Below are positions 36,776 to 47,154 of a stretch of 64,000 nt of DNA, piece after piece. The notes below the pieces were generated by a model. That model was not told where the DNA came from. It saw nothing but the letters and a program-made list of their open reading frames with translations, and searched no databases. The stretch comes from Pogonophryne albipinna (Eukaryota > Chordata > Actinopteri > Perciformes > Artedidraconidae): the NCBI GenBank assembly GCA_028583405.1, contig CM053251.1, forward strand, positions 10,358,495 through 10,422,494, read 5' to 3'. The position numbers and the translations under genes were made by a program. Within the stretch, counting starts at the first letter, position 1; each line of letters starts with the position of its first letter.

Positions 36776-37732
36776 GAACCATATGCCCTTTAAAATGCTA
36801 TTAGTTGGGAATGGTGCGTTGCAGAAAGAAGGTGCATATTTCATTTGAATGCTGAATAGGTCAGACTTTCTTTGTGACGGCACACAAGACCTTGTGTCAC
36901 ACATAGACTAACAAAATTAGTTTCCGTTCTGGGTTGGATATAAAAGATCAACGCTTGAAATTGGAGCTTGCTGGAACATTCTGCAAAAGGTCACCTGTAC
37001 TTTTCAAGTTTAACTTTAGTTTAAAGGCTTGTGTTTTGACCTTGCCAAGAACCAGTTCCCCTTTACTGTAACAACATATTTTCTATTTTCTGCTCAGTGA
37101 AATGGAGGAGTGTTTATGAACTATAACTTTTTATGTATGTGAATATACAATATTCTTTATCTTCAAAGCTTGTACGCCTCACTATTTAGTTCTTAGTTTT
37201 CATTGTCATCAAGTTGATCATCAACTGCCTGAATGAGACAAAAGATTACGTGGGTGAGGATCGCAATTCAGCTTTTGAAAAGGTTCGTAATGATCCTTGG
37301 CTGTGATTTTCGCTTTAATGTCATTACTAATACTGAAAGAGCTGAATGCCACAGTGCAGAACAATGGCATGTCCTTGGTGTTGCCTGACAACCAGAGCTG
37401 TTTTGTACTAATTTAATTGCAGTTCTTCTCAGCGATGACGCTCACAGCTTTTATATCTCACTCAGTCTCTAGGCATGCAGGTGTGACTCTGAATACACAA
37501 ATCGCACACCATACATTCTTGTATGCCCTGCTTTATTATTCATAAAATGTATGGCCACATATGGACATGGATAGGTGAATATACTATTTTTATTTAAAAG
37601 TATATTAAAGGCTATATATGTCATGTTTTCCAACATATGGAATAAATATTGCTAAATGTAGAAAAAAAGTGTCTCAAAGGACTTAACTTTTACTGAGTCG
37701 TTATTGGTAAAGGAGGCTCAGTATTTGTCTTT
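36776..37732. other. Noncoding stretch, no recognised feature
   Basis: AT-rich DNA with no domain-bearing frame and no repeat pair. Confidence 0.5.
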
Positions 37733-37736
37733 TTAA

Positions 37737-38149
37737 AGGTCACCTATTATGCAAAATCAATTTTTCATGAATTTTATACATAAACACGTGTCCCCTCTGT
37801 GGAAAGAGATTCTGTTTCAGGAAAAACGATTCTCTCTCTTTTTGTCCTGATCCATTTATATAAAAACCTGTCTGACAATGAGCTGATCAGATTTTGGCCA
37901 CTTTATGATGTCATAACGATTTGTTGGCTTGTGTAACCATTAGCCAATCACAGAGGGGCGTGGGGAGTGGCTCCTTATTTTCATCTACAGTAACAGAGAA
38001 TCAGCACTTTTGAAACAGGGCTGAACAGAGGGGATTATGGGATGCTGCAATGATCTGTTTGGTGTTTGGAGCCAAACACTTCAGAGACCTGTTTTGTATA
38101 TATCTGAGAACTATAATATATTGATGAAAAACAGTATAATAGGGGACCT
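37737..38149. mobile_element. TTAA-flanked MITE related to the 12.3-kb element
   Basis: AGGTCACCTATTATGCAAAA at the left and CAGTATAATAGGGGACCT at the right are inverted ends, each bordered by TTAA (37733-37736 and 38150-38153). It is 413 bp without a transposase. The terminal sequence is shared with the element at 12309-14131, whose right end is complementary to the same TTAAAGG..ACCTAT.ATGCAAAA. Confidence 0.85.
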
Positions 38150-38153
38150 TTAA

Positions 38154-38310
38154 ACCCCTCACAGCACACCTGTGTGGCACAGAAACATGCCACTTTAAAT
38201 GTGTACATGAATATATTTGTATATGAATCCTCTGGAAACCGTGATTGTACAAAGATAAATCTGTCAATTTGTAATCATTTATTAATATGCAAATCTAACA
38301 TTACATGTTA
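38154..38310. other. Short noncoding spacer
   Basis: Nothing recognised. Confidence 0.5.
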
Positions 38311-38468
38311 CTTGTTAGACGCTTTTATCCAAAGCGACTTACATACTCAATACTGTGGGCAATCCCCACAGGAGCAATTTGGGGTGAAGTGTCTTGCCCA
38401 GGGACACAACGACATGCTGACTGCAGTGGGGTTTGAACCTGTGCTCCCCACTAGTACACTGTGCCACA
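38311..38468 (-). mobile_element. tRNA-derived SINE
   Basis: On the minus strand the head carries an A-box-like TGGCACAGTGTACTAGTGG and the B box GGTTCAAACCC. The body has TGTGTCCCTGGGCAAGACAC, and the 3' tail GTAAGTCGCTTTGGATAAAA then GCGTCTAACAAG. This tail is the common end shared by teleost SINEs and their partner LINEs. Confidence 0.78.
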
Positions 38469-39435
38469 CACCTCCATAACATCAGTGATACATTAAGAGT
38501 AATTGTTTTTCAAATGTTTTTATTCACATTGAACTGCTTCACATATCCAAGTCAACTTTTTACAAACTCAATATGTTATTTAACAACCTTAAAGAACTCA
38601 CCCTTGAGTAGTGACAAAAGGCTTTATATACTGTTGAGTGCTGCCATTATCAGCAATTTAACCTCTATATAAACTCCTTTCTATTTTCAGCTTTAGCCCA
38701 CTCACATTCTTGGCAACACACAGAAACAGAGTCTCTGATATATCACATCGCTCCAGTCTGCTGTGACACCGACACACTGCTGCATCATCCGGACGGCCCA
38801 TAATATTCTCAGAGTGGGAGTGGGAGTCCTCACAGCATCAAAGTAATCAGAAGAATCCCCCCTTCTGTCTGTCTTACCTGAACTATGTGTAAAGGCAGTT
38901 TCATAAAGATACAACATTATTTATTTGGACACTTTAATACAAGTTTTAATATTTTCAATTTCAACCTGCGAGACAATATAATGTCCCCATATAACACTTA
39001 TCAGTTACAATTATATCAAATCACAGAAAGCAACTCCAATATGATTTGTCAATTGTATTGGCTCTTCAGACATTTCAATGAAAGACAATCTATTCTTCTT
39101 ATTAAAAAGCATAAAATAGAGCTCCTGTTGTTGGAGGTATGGTAAGAGCGGGAGAGCAGCTTTTCACTCAAATTAGATCAGCAGGTCCACTTTAAAGGTC
39201 AGCCCACTTTAATTGAGCCGTATCTGAAGTTTTGGCTGAGTAGCTTTGGTCTTGTGGAGGTGTTCACAAAACAGAACAACACACACACTGTACTGCTACG
39301 TTTTTTTTACTTTCCATCATTGATTTGTGATCATTGAATCAATACAGCAATTAGGAAGAATTGATCGTTACAACCTTACAAATGAACGATCCTACAGTTA
39401 TTATTCTCTCACTTATGTTTCATTATATTTTATCT
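38469..39435. other. Noncoding stretch, no recognised feature
   Basis: AT-rich DNA between two SINEs, with no recognised gene. Confidence 0.5.
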
Positions 39436-39622
39436 TATTTAGCTTATGTCTTTATCCAAAGAGTCTTATACACACATCAATATTGCAGACATATCAGGGC
39501 ATGCCGTAGCAATTGTTGCATACCGTAAGGACTCGACAACATGTTGACTGCAGGGTCTAGAGATCAAACCACTGACCCTCTGATTGGTAGATGCCCGTTT
39601 ACCCCCTATACTACAGCCGCCC
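39436..39622 (-). mobile_element. tRNA-derived SINE, diverged second copy
   Basis: On the minus strand GGCGGCTGTAGTATAGGGGG is the A-box side and AGTGGTTTGATCTCTAG the B-box side. A body with GTCGAGTCCTTACGG follows, then the tail CTTTGGATAAAGACATAAGC. It is more decayed than the copy at 38311-38468 and has a different tRNA head. Confidence 0.7.
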
Positions 39623-40084
39623 CATATGTCTTTATGTTGTGCAACATTGCAGTATTGTGTTATTTCATGTTGTAAACAGGTAGCATCTAAAAAATTCATA
39701 CATCCAAGAGGTCATAAGTTCATATAACACCTTACAGCAGCTGTGGCTTCCTCTTGGTTTGTGTCCCTCTGACCTTTTCTCTCTGCAGAGATGTCAGAAA
39801 TGTGGCAAAGACACAACAATGAGCAGTGGTGAGGATTTGAAAAGACTTGCAAATATCTGTGAATATCATACTTTATCCTGGCATTAATATCGAAATAGTT
39901 GAAACTGAAATTCGTCAACTTTATTGTCAATCTTTCAGTTTGTGTGTACAGACAGAGAGATCGAAATAGCATTTCGCACAATCCCGAATACAAAAATATA
40001 TACAAATATGTATCAAATATGTGTATCCTATACACAATCAACAGACACATTTATACATATGCATACATTAAGATAAAAGCACAA
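39623..40084. other. Noncoding stretch with a probable LINE tail
   Basis: At about 39905-39985, CGTCAACTTTATTGTCAATC with CGAAATAGCATTTCGCACA resembles the minus-strand 3' end of an L2-type LINE. No gene. Confidence 0.35.
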
Positions 40085-41300
40085 CAATCAGTATATCCTC
40101 CTGGGACCCAGCACATTGAAAATGTCCACTGTAGTGGACATTTTGTTAACATGCATCTCCTTTTACTCTTTTGAGCTACTCTATCAATCCCTGATGTGCT
40201 GTACAGAGGACATCCTGGTCTTTCCAGTGATATGTCATTGGTTAAAATTGCATGCTGGGAAGTTCCTCTTTCTTTTCATCCAAAATGGCTGGCATACGAA
40301 AAACTAAATTGTATAGAAGCAGGAGGAAAAGTCAAATATTGTTGAATAATTGTCATTTTTACCATGAAAATCATACATGTTCTTGTTTATTAACATGTGA
40401 GGAACTATATAATTAGTTCTGAAAGCAATTAAATAATTCAAGTTTTCAAATAACAGCCCTTTTATAAATGTCCATTCTAGTGGACGTCAGGACTATCTTC
40501 ATGGACTTTATGACTCAATATTGTTGCAGGAGACGGAACTGAAGCAGACATTTTCTGTACCAGAAAGTTCAGGAAGATTAAGATTTTGAGCTCTCAGATG
40601 ATGAGAGAGATGAGGCTTTCACACCTGGGATAGAAGAGGGTCAAGAAGAAGGGGGGGAAAGATACAGGATGCTCCATGAGCGCACAGATAGATACATAGA
40701 GACAGATAGGGACGAGCGGGAAAGACATGGCCCCCTGTGGGCCAAGAGTAGCACGTATGTCTTATTGTTGTTTTTATTTTAAGTGGAGCCATGAAAAATG
40801 AGAGTTGCCTCAGGAATGCAAGCTTTGTTTCTGTGAGCAGGTCAAATGGAGACCACATCCATAAAACTAGTCAAGATGACCCTACAGCCCGTGCCGACTG
40901 GAGTCAATGAGGTACTTTCCCAGTACATTGACTACAAAGTCTTTGAAGTTCTGGAAAGATTCACCAAAAAACAAGCTAGTTTTGTATTGACCAAATAAAC
41001 AGCAATGTTCAGATCAATTACTTATTCATGTTTTAAATAAAGGTGCATTTATTATTGTATTAATATCACTCCATAACCATAATACGTTACATAGTCCATC
41101 TGTTAATTTTGGCTGTCTTTTCAAACTAATATGGTCCCGACGTCCTCTACAGTGGACATACTGTAACATTTTAAAATAAAATAAAATAAAAAAAGTCTAA
41201 ATTGCAAGATGTTTTTTTAACCCTAAATAGGTAGGAAATCACAAAAAAAAGAAAATTGGAAGACACTTTTTTTCCTCGGGTCCCAGGGGGACAAAATAAC
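40085..41300 (+). mobile_element. piggyBac-derived relic with degraded transposase
   Basis: CCTGGGACCC near 40101 and GGGTCCCAGG near 41279 are opposed, and GTCCACTGTAGTGGAC-type palindromes lie at about 40122, 40470 and 41142. TTAACCCT, the usual piggyBac start, occurs at 41217. Two short frames inside resemble the N-terminal half of PGBD4-like transposases. Element ends could not be fixed. Confidence 0.45.
40585..40998 (+). pseudogene. PGBD4-like transposase N-terminal pieces
   Basis: The piece at 40585-40782 reads FELSDDERDEAFTPGIEEGQ followed by Arg/Glu-rich residues: the acidic start of piggyBac-like transposases. A second piece at 40879-40998 reads PVPTGVNEVLSQYIDYKVFE then VLERFTKKQA, resembling the region before the catalytic core (YF...F.D.....I...TN.YA). 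Stops separate the two pieces. The DDD catalytic core is absent, so no activity is possible. Confidence 0.4.
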
Positions 41301-43873
41301 AGTCACTTCAATATCTTTGGGAATGTACATTAGTACAAGATTGTACATAGCAGCGTTGCTTAGTGTCAGTTTATTCTGTGTATGTTTTGAAGGAACGATA
41401 GATGGTGTGTAGTTGGTGATGATAAGACGTATTGTATTCCTCTCCATCTTGCCTCAGCAAGCGGCCCCCCTGAGGAATCTCACCTTGCCTATCACAAACT
41501 TCTAAACCCGGCTGGCATCTGCGGTGTCGCATGGATTTTGTTTCCATGGCGTTCGATTGCCCCATGTGAATTTGTTTCCATGGTTTTTGATTTCCCAGCG
41601 AGAGTCTTCCGCCATTGATCTCCACTACTGTACTTTAACTTGTCTCCACTGTGTTTTGTAGTATCACATGGGTTCCTAACAACTCGGGCATCAATAGTGG
41701 CTGCAAGAGAGGAGGATACGTTACAGGGATTTAGAAGGTGGACTAAAATAACATTGGATCTATAGGTTTATCACAAAAATGTTGTTTCAAAAAGACATTA
41801 AATGAGACAATACCATAATGAAAATAGCTGAATAAAATGACAAGTGCACAATAAGCTATCATCATTGTTTGTATATGATAACATTAGATCAAACAAAAAT
41901 GTGTTGTGTGAAGGTAGACAAGATTTAGAAATACACATCCCAATTCTTGTTTAACAGGACGCTATTGATCTGTTTCGGTTCATTCACCCCTCACAGCCTC
42001 ATTGCCTCCAGAGGATGCAGCAGACAGCATTCAATTCAATGCTGCATTTATTGTCAGGTGTAAATAAGCAACTGTTTAACAAATTGGCCGAATCAACCCA
42101 AAAGGGGATAATATGGTAATAGTATTTTGTATTATGTTATATATCAGTTTTTGTACTCTGAACAACCACAACATTTCTATTCCAAAACATCTAAATGTCA
42201 CGACAGTAAAGAAGCATCCTTTGATGTTAAATATTTAAAGAAAACACAAAAGGGCTTCCAGGCAGATTTGTAATTCAAATTGGACAATCAGTATGTATTT
42301 TATCCCCTGTGTCCTTTGATGAGGCTGTAAGGCAAACAACTCCAGATTTAGTATTTTTATAACTCAACATCAAGTAGTGACGGATGTATCTTTTTAGGCA
42401 TCTTTGTGGTCTGGTTGTGTCTTTGCTCTCCTTACATTACACAACCCTGAAAGTAACCTCAGCCCAACCCAATTACTCTGAAGCTCTTTTTGCCACTGAA
42501 TATGCTGCAAACGCCCGCCTTCTGTCCCAGGTTAGTTCACTCATGTTTTATTAATGCCTTGTTGTTATTTGTTTTTTCCTTGCTGGTTCCCCCTGCGTCT
42601 GTGGCAAACACGACACACTCCCTATGCAACAAACCTCATGGAAGACAACTGCTTGCGTACATACAGTAGAGGAGGACAGATGAGGGCACATTGTTTTAGT
42701 GTTGTTGCTAATATTCATGTTGTTACAGTAGTTACAGTAATACATTGCACAGTTGAGGATGTCTTTAGGTGTGCAGCTTCTTAAGTTGCACCCGTCCTGG
42801 TTGAGTTAGAAGTGATGACATTTACAAAAAATGTTCACAACATGTATCACTATGTGACATGTGTGGATAAAGTAGAGATTACTGTATAAATCATCTTAAT
42901 TTAACGCTAATAGAAGGTGTTTCAGGAAGTTTCAGCATGGCATTTTAATAAAATGCAGATCTATAAATAAAGGAGACTTGCAGAGACAATCTGAAGATGA
43001 TGGTTGAGATAGGGGAGGTGGAGGGTTGCACAATACTCAGTCTGAAAGGTAGACTGAAAGACAACATGTGGTATTTAAAGATCAGCGTCCAGTAACACTT
43101 TTTTTTGTGAATGAGAGAAGCTTTTAGAGTGTGTGAAGATGGGAAATGCCCCAAGATTTAATTAAGTTGAAAACGCTACGGAAATGTAATAAAGGTAGTG
43201 AGAGACAGATGGCAGGAATTCACCTGCAGAGAGACTGAAGAGGACATGTGAAAGAGTGGATCCTCCACACTGAGCTTCATTAGCAACACACAAGATGAAG
43301 ATTCCTTTCAAAAGGTTTTCCTGGGGTTTATTCAGGGACCTGCAGGCTTCCCCACTGTCTTCTTCACAACTCTGTCACCTTTGTCAATGTTGTATATAAG
43401 GTCATTCTCACTGCTGGAAAAGGTGACACTAGTCTGTACACAGTTACCTATTTCAGTTTTGACCTTTTGAAATGTTCCTGTACCTAATTATATAGAAATA
43501 GACAGTGTAAAACATTCACATGTCTTATTCTCAAGTGCAGTGTTGTTGCATGTCCTTCAAAAACATCACATACAGTATACCTAAGAAATGTAAAAAAACT
43601 GAATCGAATCTGTTTTAAAATGTGGATGGAACTGTAAGCAGAGAAAATTCCATTAAACTGGAAGTGATCATCAACAAGCCGCTATTTACATGTAGTACCA
43701 TTACTTTGAGATGTTGATCTTAGCATCGTGACATTGATATAATATCAATGTGTAAATGCACAAAAAAAGTGTATGTAATTCAATAACTCATTTGACAGGT
43801 TGACAATTTTTGATAATAAATGAATTTATCATGAGCAAAAATGCAAATATTAAGTTGTTTTAGCTACTTAAAT
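41301..43873. other. Noncoding stretch, no recognised feature
   Basis: The frame at 41371-41625 (minus) has no domain. AT-rich, with no repeat pair up to the GTTTAGAT target site. Confidence 0.5.
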
Positions 43874-44265
43874 GTTTAGATTAGGGATGCACGATATTGA
43901 TTTTTTGAAACCAATACCGATACCGATAACTTCCTGCTTCTCAAGACCGATACCGATACCGATAACTGATAATAATATAATATATATATATTAGGGGTGT
44001 AACGGTACACGTACCCGTACCGAAATTATTCGGTACGGGCCCTTCGGTTCGGTACACGTGTGTACCGAAGTGTACCGAACGAATATAACGTTAAACGTAA
44101 AAAATTGAGAACGTGAACAACTTCTTGGAAGTAATCTCAGGTGCTGCGTCGAGTAATTTGCTCCCATTGTGTTCAACGCGTCATAGAGCGAGGAAGTCAT
44201 TTCATTGGACGAGCTGGTCAGAGGGATGCGTTCAAATGTAGTCAGTAATTTGAGGAACTGTCGAA

Positions 44266-44532
44266 ATGGCGAACGCAGATAAAGTTGAGCTCGAAAATCC
44301 ACCAGCATCATTGAAGTCTCCGGTTTGGGAACATTTTGGTTTCGCAGTTACGTACAAGGATGACAGACAAAGACAGGTGGACCGAACCAAAGCTGTTTGT
44401 CGGCATTGTTCAACTACAATTGGTTACGCGGCTGGCAATACATCAAACTTACACACTCATTTGAAAAGGCATCACCCGAACGTGAATATCACCGGTACCA
44501 AAAGACTGAAGTGCAAACCCAACTCCCACTAG
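44266..44532 (+). CDS. BED zinc-finger N-terminus of a hAT transposase
   Basis: An 88-codon frame opens at ATG 44266. After 17 residues comes SPVWEHFGF (BED aromatic signature), then KAVCRHCSTTIGYAAGNTSN and LHTHLKRHH, giving the C-x2-C...H-x4-H finger of ZBED-type transposases, which bind the transposon ends. The frame stops soon after the finger. The following codons belong to the far C-terminus in another frame, so the catalytic RNase-H-like core is deleted. A truncated DNA-binding protein could still be made. Close ZBED1-like similarity is from motif recognition. Confidence 0.7.
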   Translation: MANADKVELENPPASLKSPVWEHFGFAVTYKDDRQRQVDRTKAVCRHCSTTIGYAAGNTSNLHTHLKRHHPNVNITGTKRLKCKPNSH

Positions 44533-44745
44533 CATTTAAGCCTCCACCACTCGCAAAAAGTTCAGACCGAGCCAAAGCTATTACAAATGCCAAATATCCT
44601 TATGTTGCCATGTTAGCAAAGCGCTACCTGGCTGTATCTGCTACCTCTGTCCCTAGAGAGGGTGTTCTCCACAGCAGGAGACATTGTTAGTGTCAGCAGA
44701 TCTGCCATTTCGGCAAGCAATGTGGACAAGTTCATCTTTCTTTAA
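44533..44745 (+). pseudogene. hAT transposase C-terminal (dimerisation) fragment
   Basis: YPYVAMLAKRYLAVSATSVP followed by RE.V, then in the next frame FSTAGDIVSVSRSAISASN and VDKFIFL before a stop at 44745. This is the conserved hAT C-terminal block (LA..YL.VPATS.PSER.FS.AG). One frameshift near 44655 breaks it. All sequence between the BED finger and this block is missing. Confidence 0.8.
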
Positions 44746-44799
44746 AACAACATGAACATACAATGACAAGCAAGTCATAATGTCTAACTGGCTGCTTAG

Positions 44800-45085
44800 G
44801 TACTAGTACAGTACAGTTCAAATACAGATTATTTCAGTTCATCGAAAATCTGCACCTTAATGTTTATTTTATTATATTTTATATTTATTTGAGTGAATAT
44901 TCACAGTTTAATAATAATTAAAAACCCAAAACTAATAGTTTATGTTTTGTGAGTACTAGTACAGTAAAGTTCAAATACAGATTATTTTAGTTCATCGAAA
45001 TGCTGCACCTTAATGTTTATTTTATTATATTTTGTATTTATTTGAGTGAATACATTATTCACAGTTTAATTTAAAAAATATATGT
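44800..45085. repeat. Tandem duplication, about 153-bp unit
   Basis: TACTAGTACAGTACAGTTCA at 44801 recurs as TACTAGTACAGTAAAGTTCA at 44954, and the following 130 bp remain near-identical (CTGCACCTTAATGTTTATTT in both). Two units, inside the 3' part of the inner hAT. Confidence 0.88.
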
Positions 45086-45278
45086 TATGTTTTGTGATAA
45101 TTTTTTCTGCTGTACCGAAAACGTACCGAACCGAACCGTGACCTAAAAACCGAGGTACGTACCGAACCAAAATGTTTGTGAACCGTTACACCCATAATAT
45201 ATATATATAATAAAAGTACCTGTATTTTTTGCACACCTGGTGGTAAAAAAAAGACTAGTAATGACATGAGCATTACTA

Positions 45279-45629
45279 CTATGAACAAAACAAAGCCAAG
45301 AACAGTTTTGACTCTTCAAAGTGACCATATTTATTTTCCCAAATAAACTTCTTGCCTTTTTCAAAAGCCTCGTCGATAGATAAAAGCCCCGGTGCCTTTG
45401 CAGTTGGCTTTGGATTCGCCGCTAGTTTAGCAGCGCAGGCGTCTTCGTACGCTTTTAACACACCATCGTAGCGATGGCGATGTTTCAGGTGACTAATCAG
45501 GTTGGAAGTATTATAGCTCGTTGCCTTTTTCCCTCCTCGTGGAACTTCTGCATTGCATTTGTTAATACAAATAGCAAGCGAACTATCTAACTCTGAAACT
45601 TTGAAATAGTCCCATACTACCGACGACAT
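45279..45629 (-). pseudogene. BED zinc-finger N-terminus of the outer hAT transposase
   Basis: A 116-codon minus-strand frame starts MSSVVWDYFKVSELDSS, the BED opening. It then has AICINKCNAEVPRGGKKATS and YNTSNLISHLKHRH, the zinc finger with C..C...H...H spacing altered by an ICINKC variant. IDEAFEKGKKF follows, and the sequence is then cut where the inner element begins. The catalytic core and hAT C-terminus are absent. Confidence 0.75.
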
Positions 45630-45988
45630 GTTTGTTTACTGTCCTGGCTTCACGGCCGCACACCATTTACGTCACAGCCAGGCATGAGTTAGGGAGCGCT
45701 GGATTTGTGAAAAACTCCCCTCTTCCTAAACCACTAATACCACACTACTGGCAAAACGGGAGGAGCCGAGTTAAAAACAAGCGCCCCTCATCCCAATCCA
45801 CCCACACCGCAGTATTTTTTCTTTTTTTTTACCCCAAAAATATATTTTATATTATCGGGGCTATTAATACTTTTATCGGGTTTATCGGAATGACGTCATA
45901 ATTCCTAATATCGGACCGATAATTATCGGGCCGATAATTATTGTGCACCACTAGTTTAGATGTTCATTAAATAATGTGCTGCTTTTAA

Positions 45989-47150
45989 AGGTGGGGTAGG
46001 TAAGTTTCAGAAACCGGCTCGAGTGCACTAAAATTTGAAAGTACACAGCCGAAAAGAATCCGCCCCTTCCTTCAGACTTCCTTACAGAGCACCTCCTCCA
46101 ACACACATGAACGCGCACATGACTTAGGTTGGCTATATAGTTCAGGGGAATTGTAAACCATACAAAACAGATAATTTCCTGTCCAAGAGAAAAAGAGCGA
46201 CCACGGCGTCAGATTTCAACTCGGTGTGTATGGGGGTTATTCCCTATCTTTATTCAAGAGCGTGGTATTTAAATTTGAGAGCATACTTTATTGATTTCCT
46301 TCACTCAAACCCTGTCATCGCACCAAAGACAAACCAAAGAGTAACCGCCCTTACGGGACGCTGTAATAAGTAAAGCGAACGCACCCGCAAGGACACCTGG
46401 CCTCCTATTGGTTGAGGGATTTTGACAGGATTGTTGCACAAAAGTTTCGAGCACGCACAGAATAAATCTGAGAGCAGAACAAATCTGTAAACAGCAATAT
46501 ATCAGAGTGCAAGCGTACAGTTTGAGCAGAAGCAGAGCAAATCTAAGTGCAAGCAGGCACTATTTGAGTGTGAGGAGGGTTTGAGGGAAATAAATACATA
46601 AAATATGCTCTCAAATTTAAATACCACGCTCTTGAATAAAGATAGGGAATAACCCCCATAGGTGTGTTGCATCAGTTGTCGCCATCGTTGAAAAGCAACT
46701 CCGATATTGACTCTGGTTTGAATTCTCCTAGTTTCCACTTTGTTTTTGTTCCTAATTTGCTCCGTTACATTATTTATTTTGCCACCAGTAGACGATGTTG
46801 AACCTAACTCTGCCATGGTGAAAGTGGCCGCCTGTTGCTGGCGAGTCATTGAAGTACTGCTGCAATGCACGCCCAATGACGGCACGCCCAATGAGGGCAC
46901 GAGATACATTTGTGCGTGCACGAGATGGAAGGCTGACAGACAGGGCGGCAATCCAATCCGTTTAGCCGGCCCGGCTAAACGGATTGGTTGTACTTTTTAC
47001 AGTACTACGGCTTCCACAGATGAAATTTTTTTATGGATTTTTTGTCAAAGCACTTAAGATATTCATTGCTATCGGGATGTTAAGAGCATTCCATGGAATA
47101 TAACAAAAAGTGTATCTCGAGCCGGTTTCTCAAACTTACCTACCCCACCT
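45989..47150. mobile_element. TTAA-flanked MITE, copy 2, longer form
   Basis: Same ends as 6939-7316: AGGTGGGGTAGGTAAGTTT and AAACTTACCTACCCCACCT, with TTAA at 45985-45988 and 47151-47154. The outer parts match copy 1. A central block of about 350 bp is absent from copy 1. A separate TA-flanked MITE (46231-46658) has landed in that central block. Confidence 0.88.
46231..46658. mobile_element. TA-flanked MITE with 55-bp perfect TIRs (Tc1/mariner type)
   Basis: TGGGGGTTATTCCCTATCTT begins the left arm, and its exact complement ends the element. The arms are identical for 55 bp and then drift. TA dinucleotides border it (46229-46230 and 46659-46660), the target used by Tc1/mariner transposases. 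It is 428 bp with no transposase. Confidence 0.85.
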
Positions 47151-47154
47151 TTAA

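Larger units (their letters stand above)
43992..45196 (+). mobile_element. hAT element (inner), nonautonomous
   Basis: The ends TAGGGGTGTAACGGTACAC and GTGAACCGTTACACCCATA are inverted. The flanking ATATATAT on both sides (43984-43991 and 45197-45204) is an 8-bp duplication in low-complexity DNA. GGTACG/CGTACC motifs crowd the subterminal regions. The coding part retains only the N-terminal BED finger and the C-terminal end of the hAT dimerisation domain. Confidence 0.88.
43882..45953 (-). mobile_element. hAT element (outer), perfect 8-bp TSD
   Basis: The direct repeat GTTTAGAT (43874-43881 and 45954-45961) flanks TAGGGATGCACGATATTG and ATTATTGTGCACCACTA, inverted ends of TAGNGNTGCAC type. 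ACCGATACCGATA and TATCGG blocks form the subterminal repeats. It carries a minus-strand BED-finger transposase start (45279-45629) and a second hAT (43992-45196) in place of most of the coding region. Confidence 0.92.
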
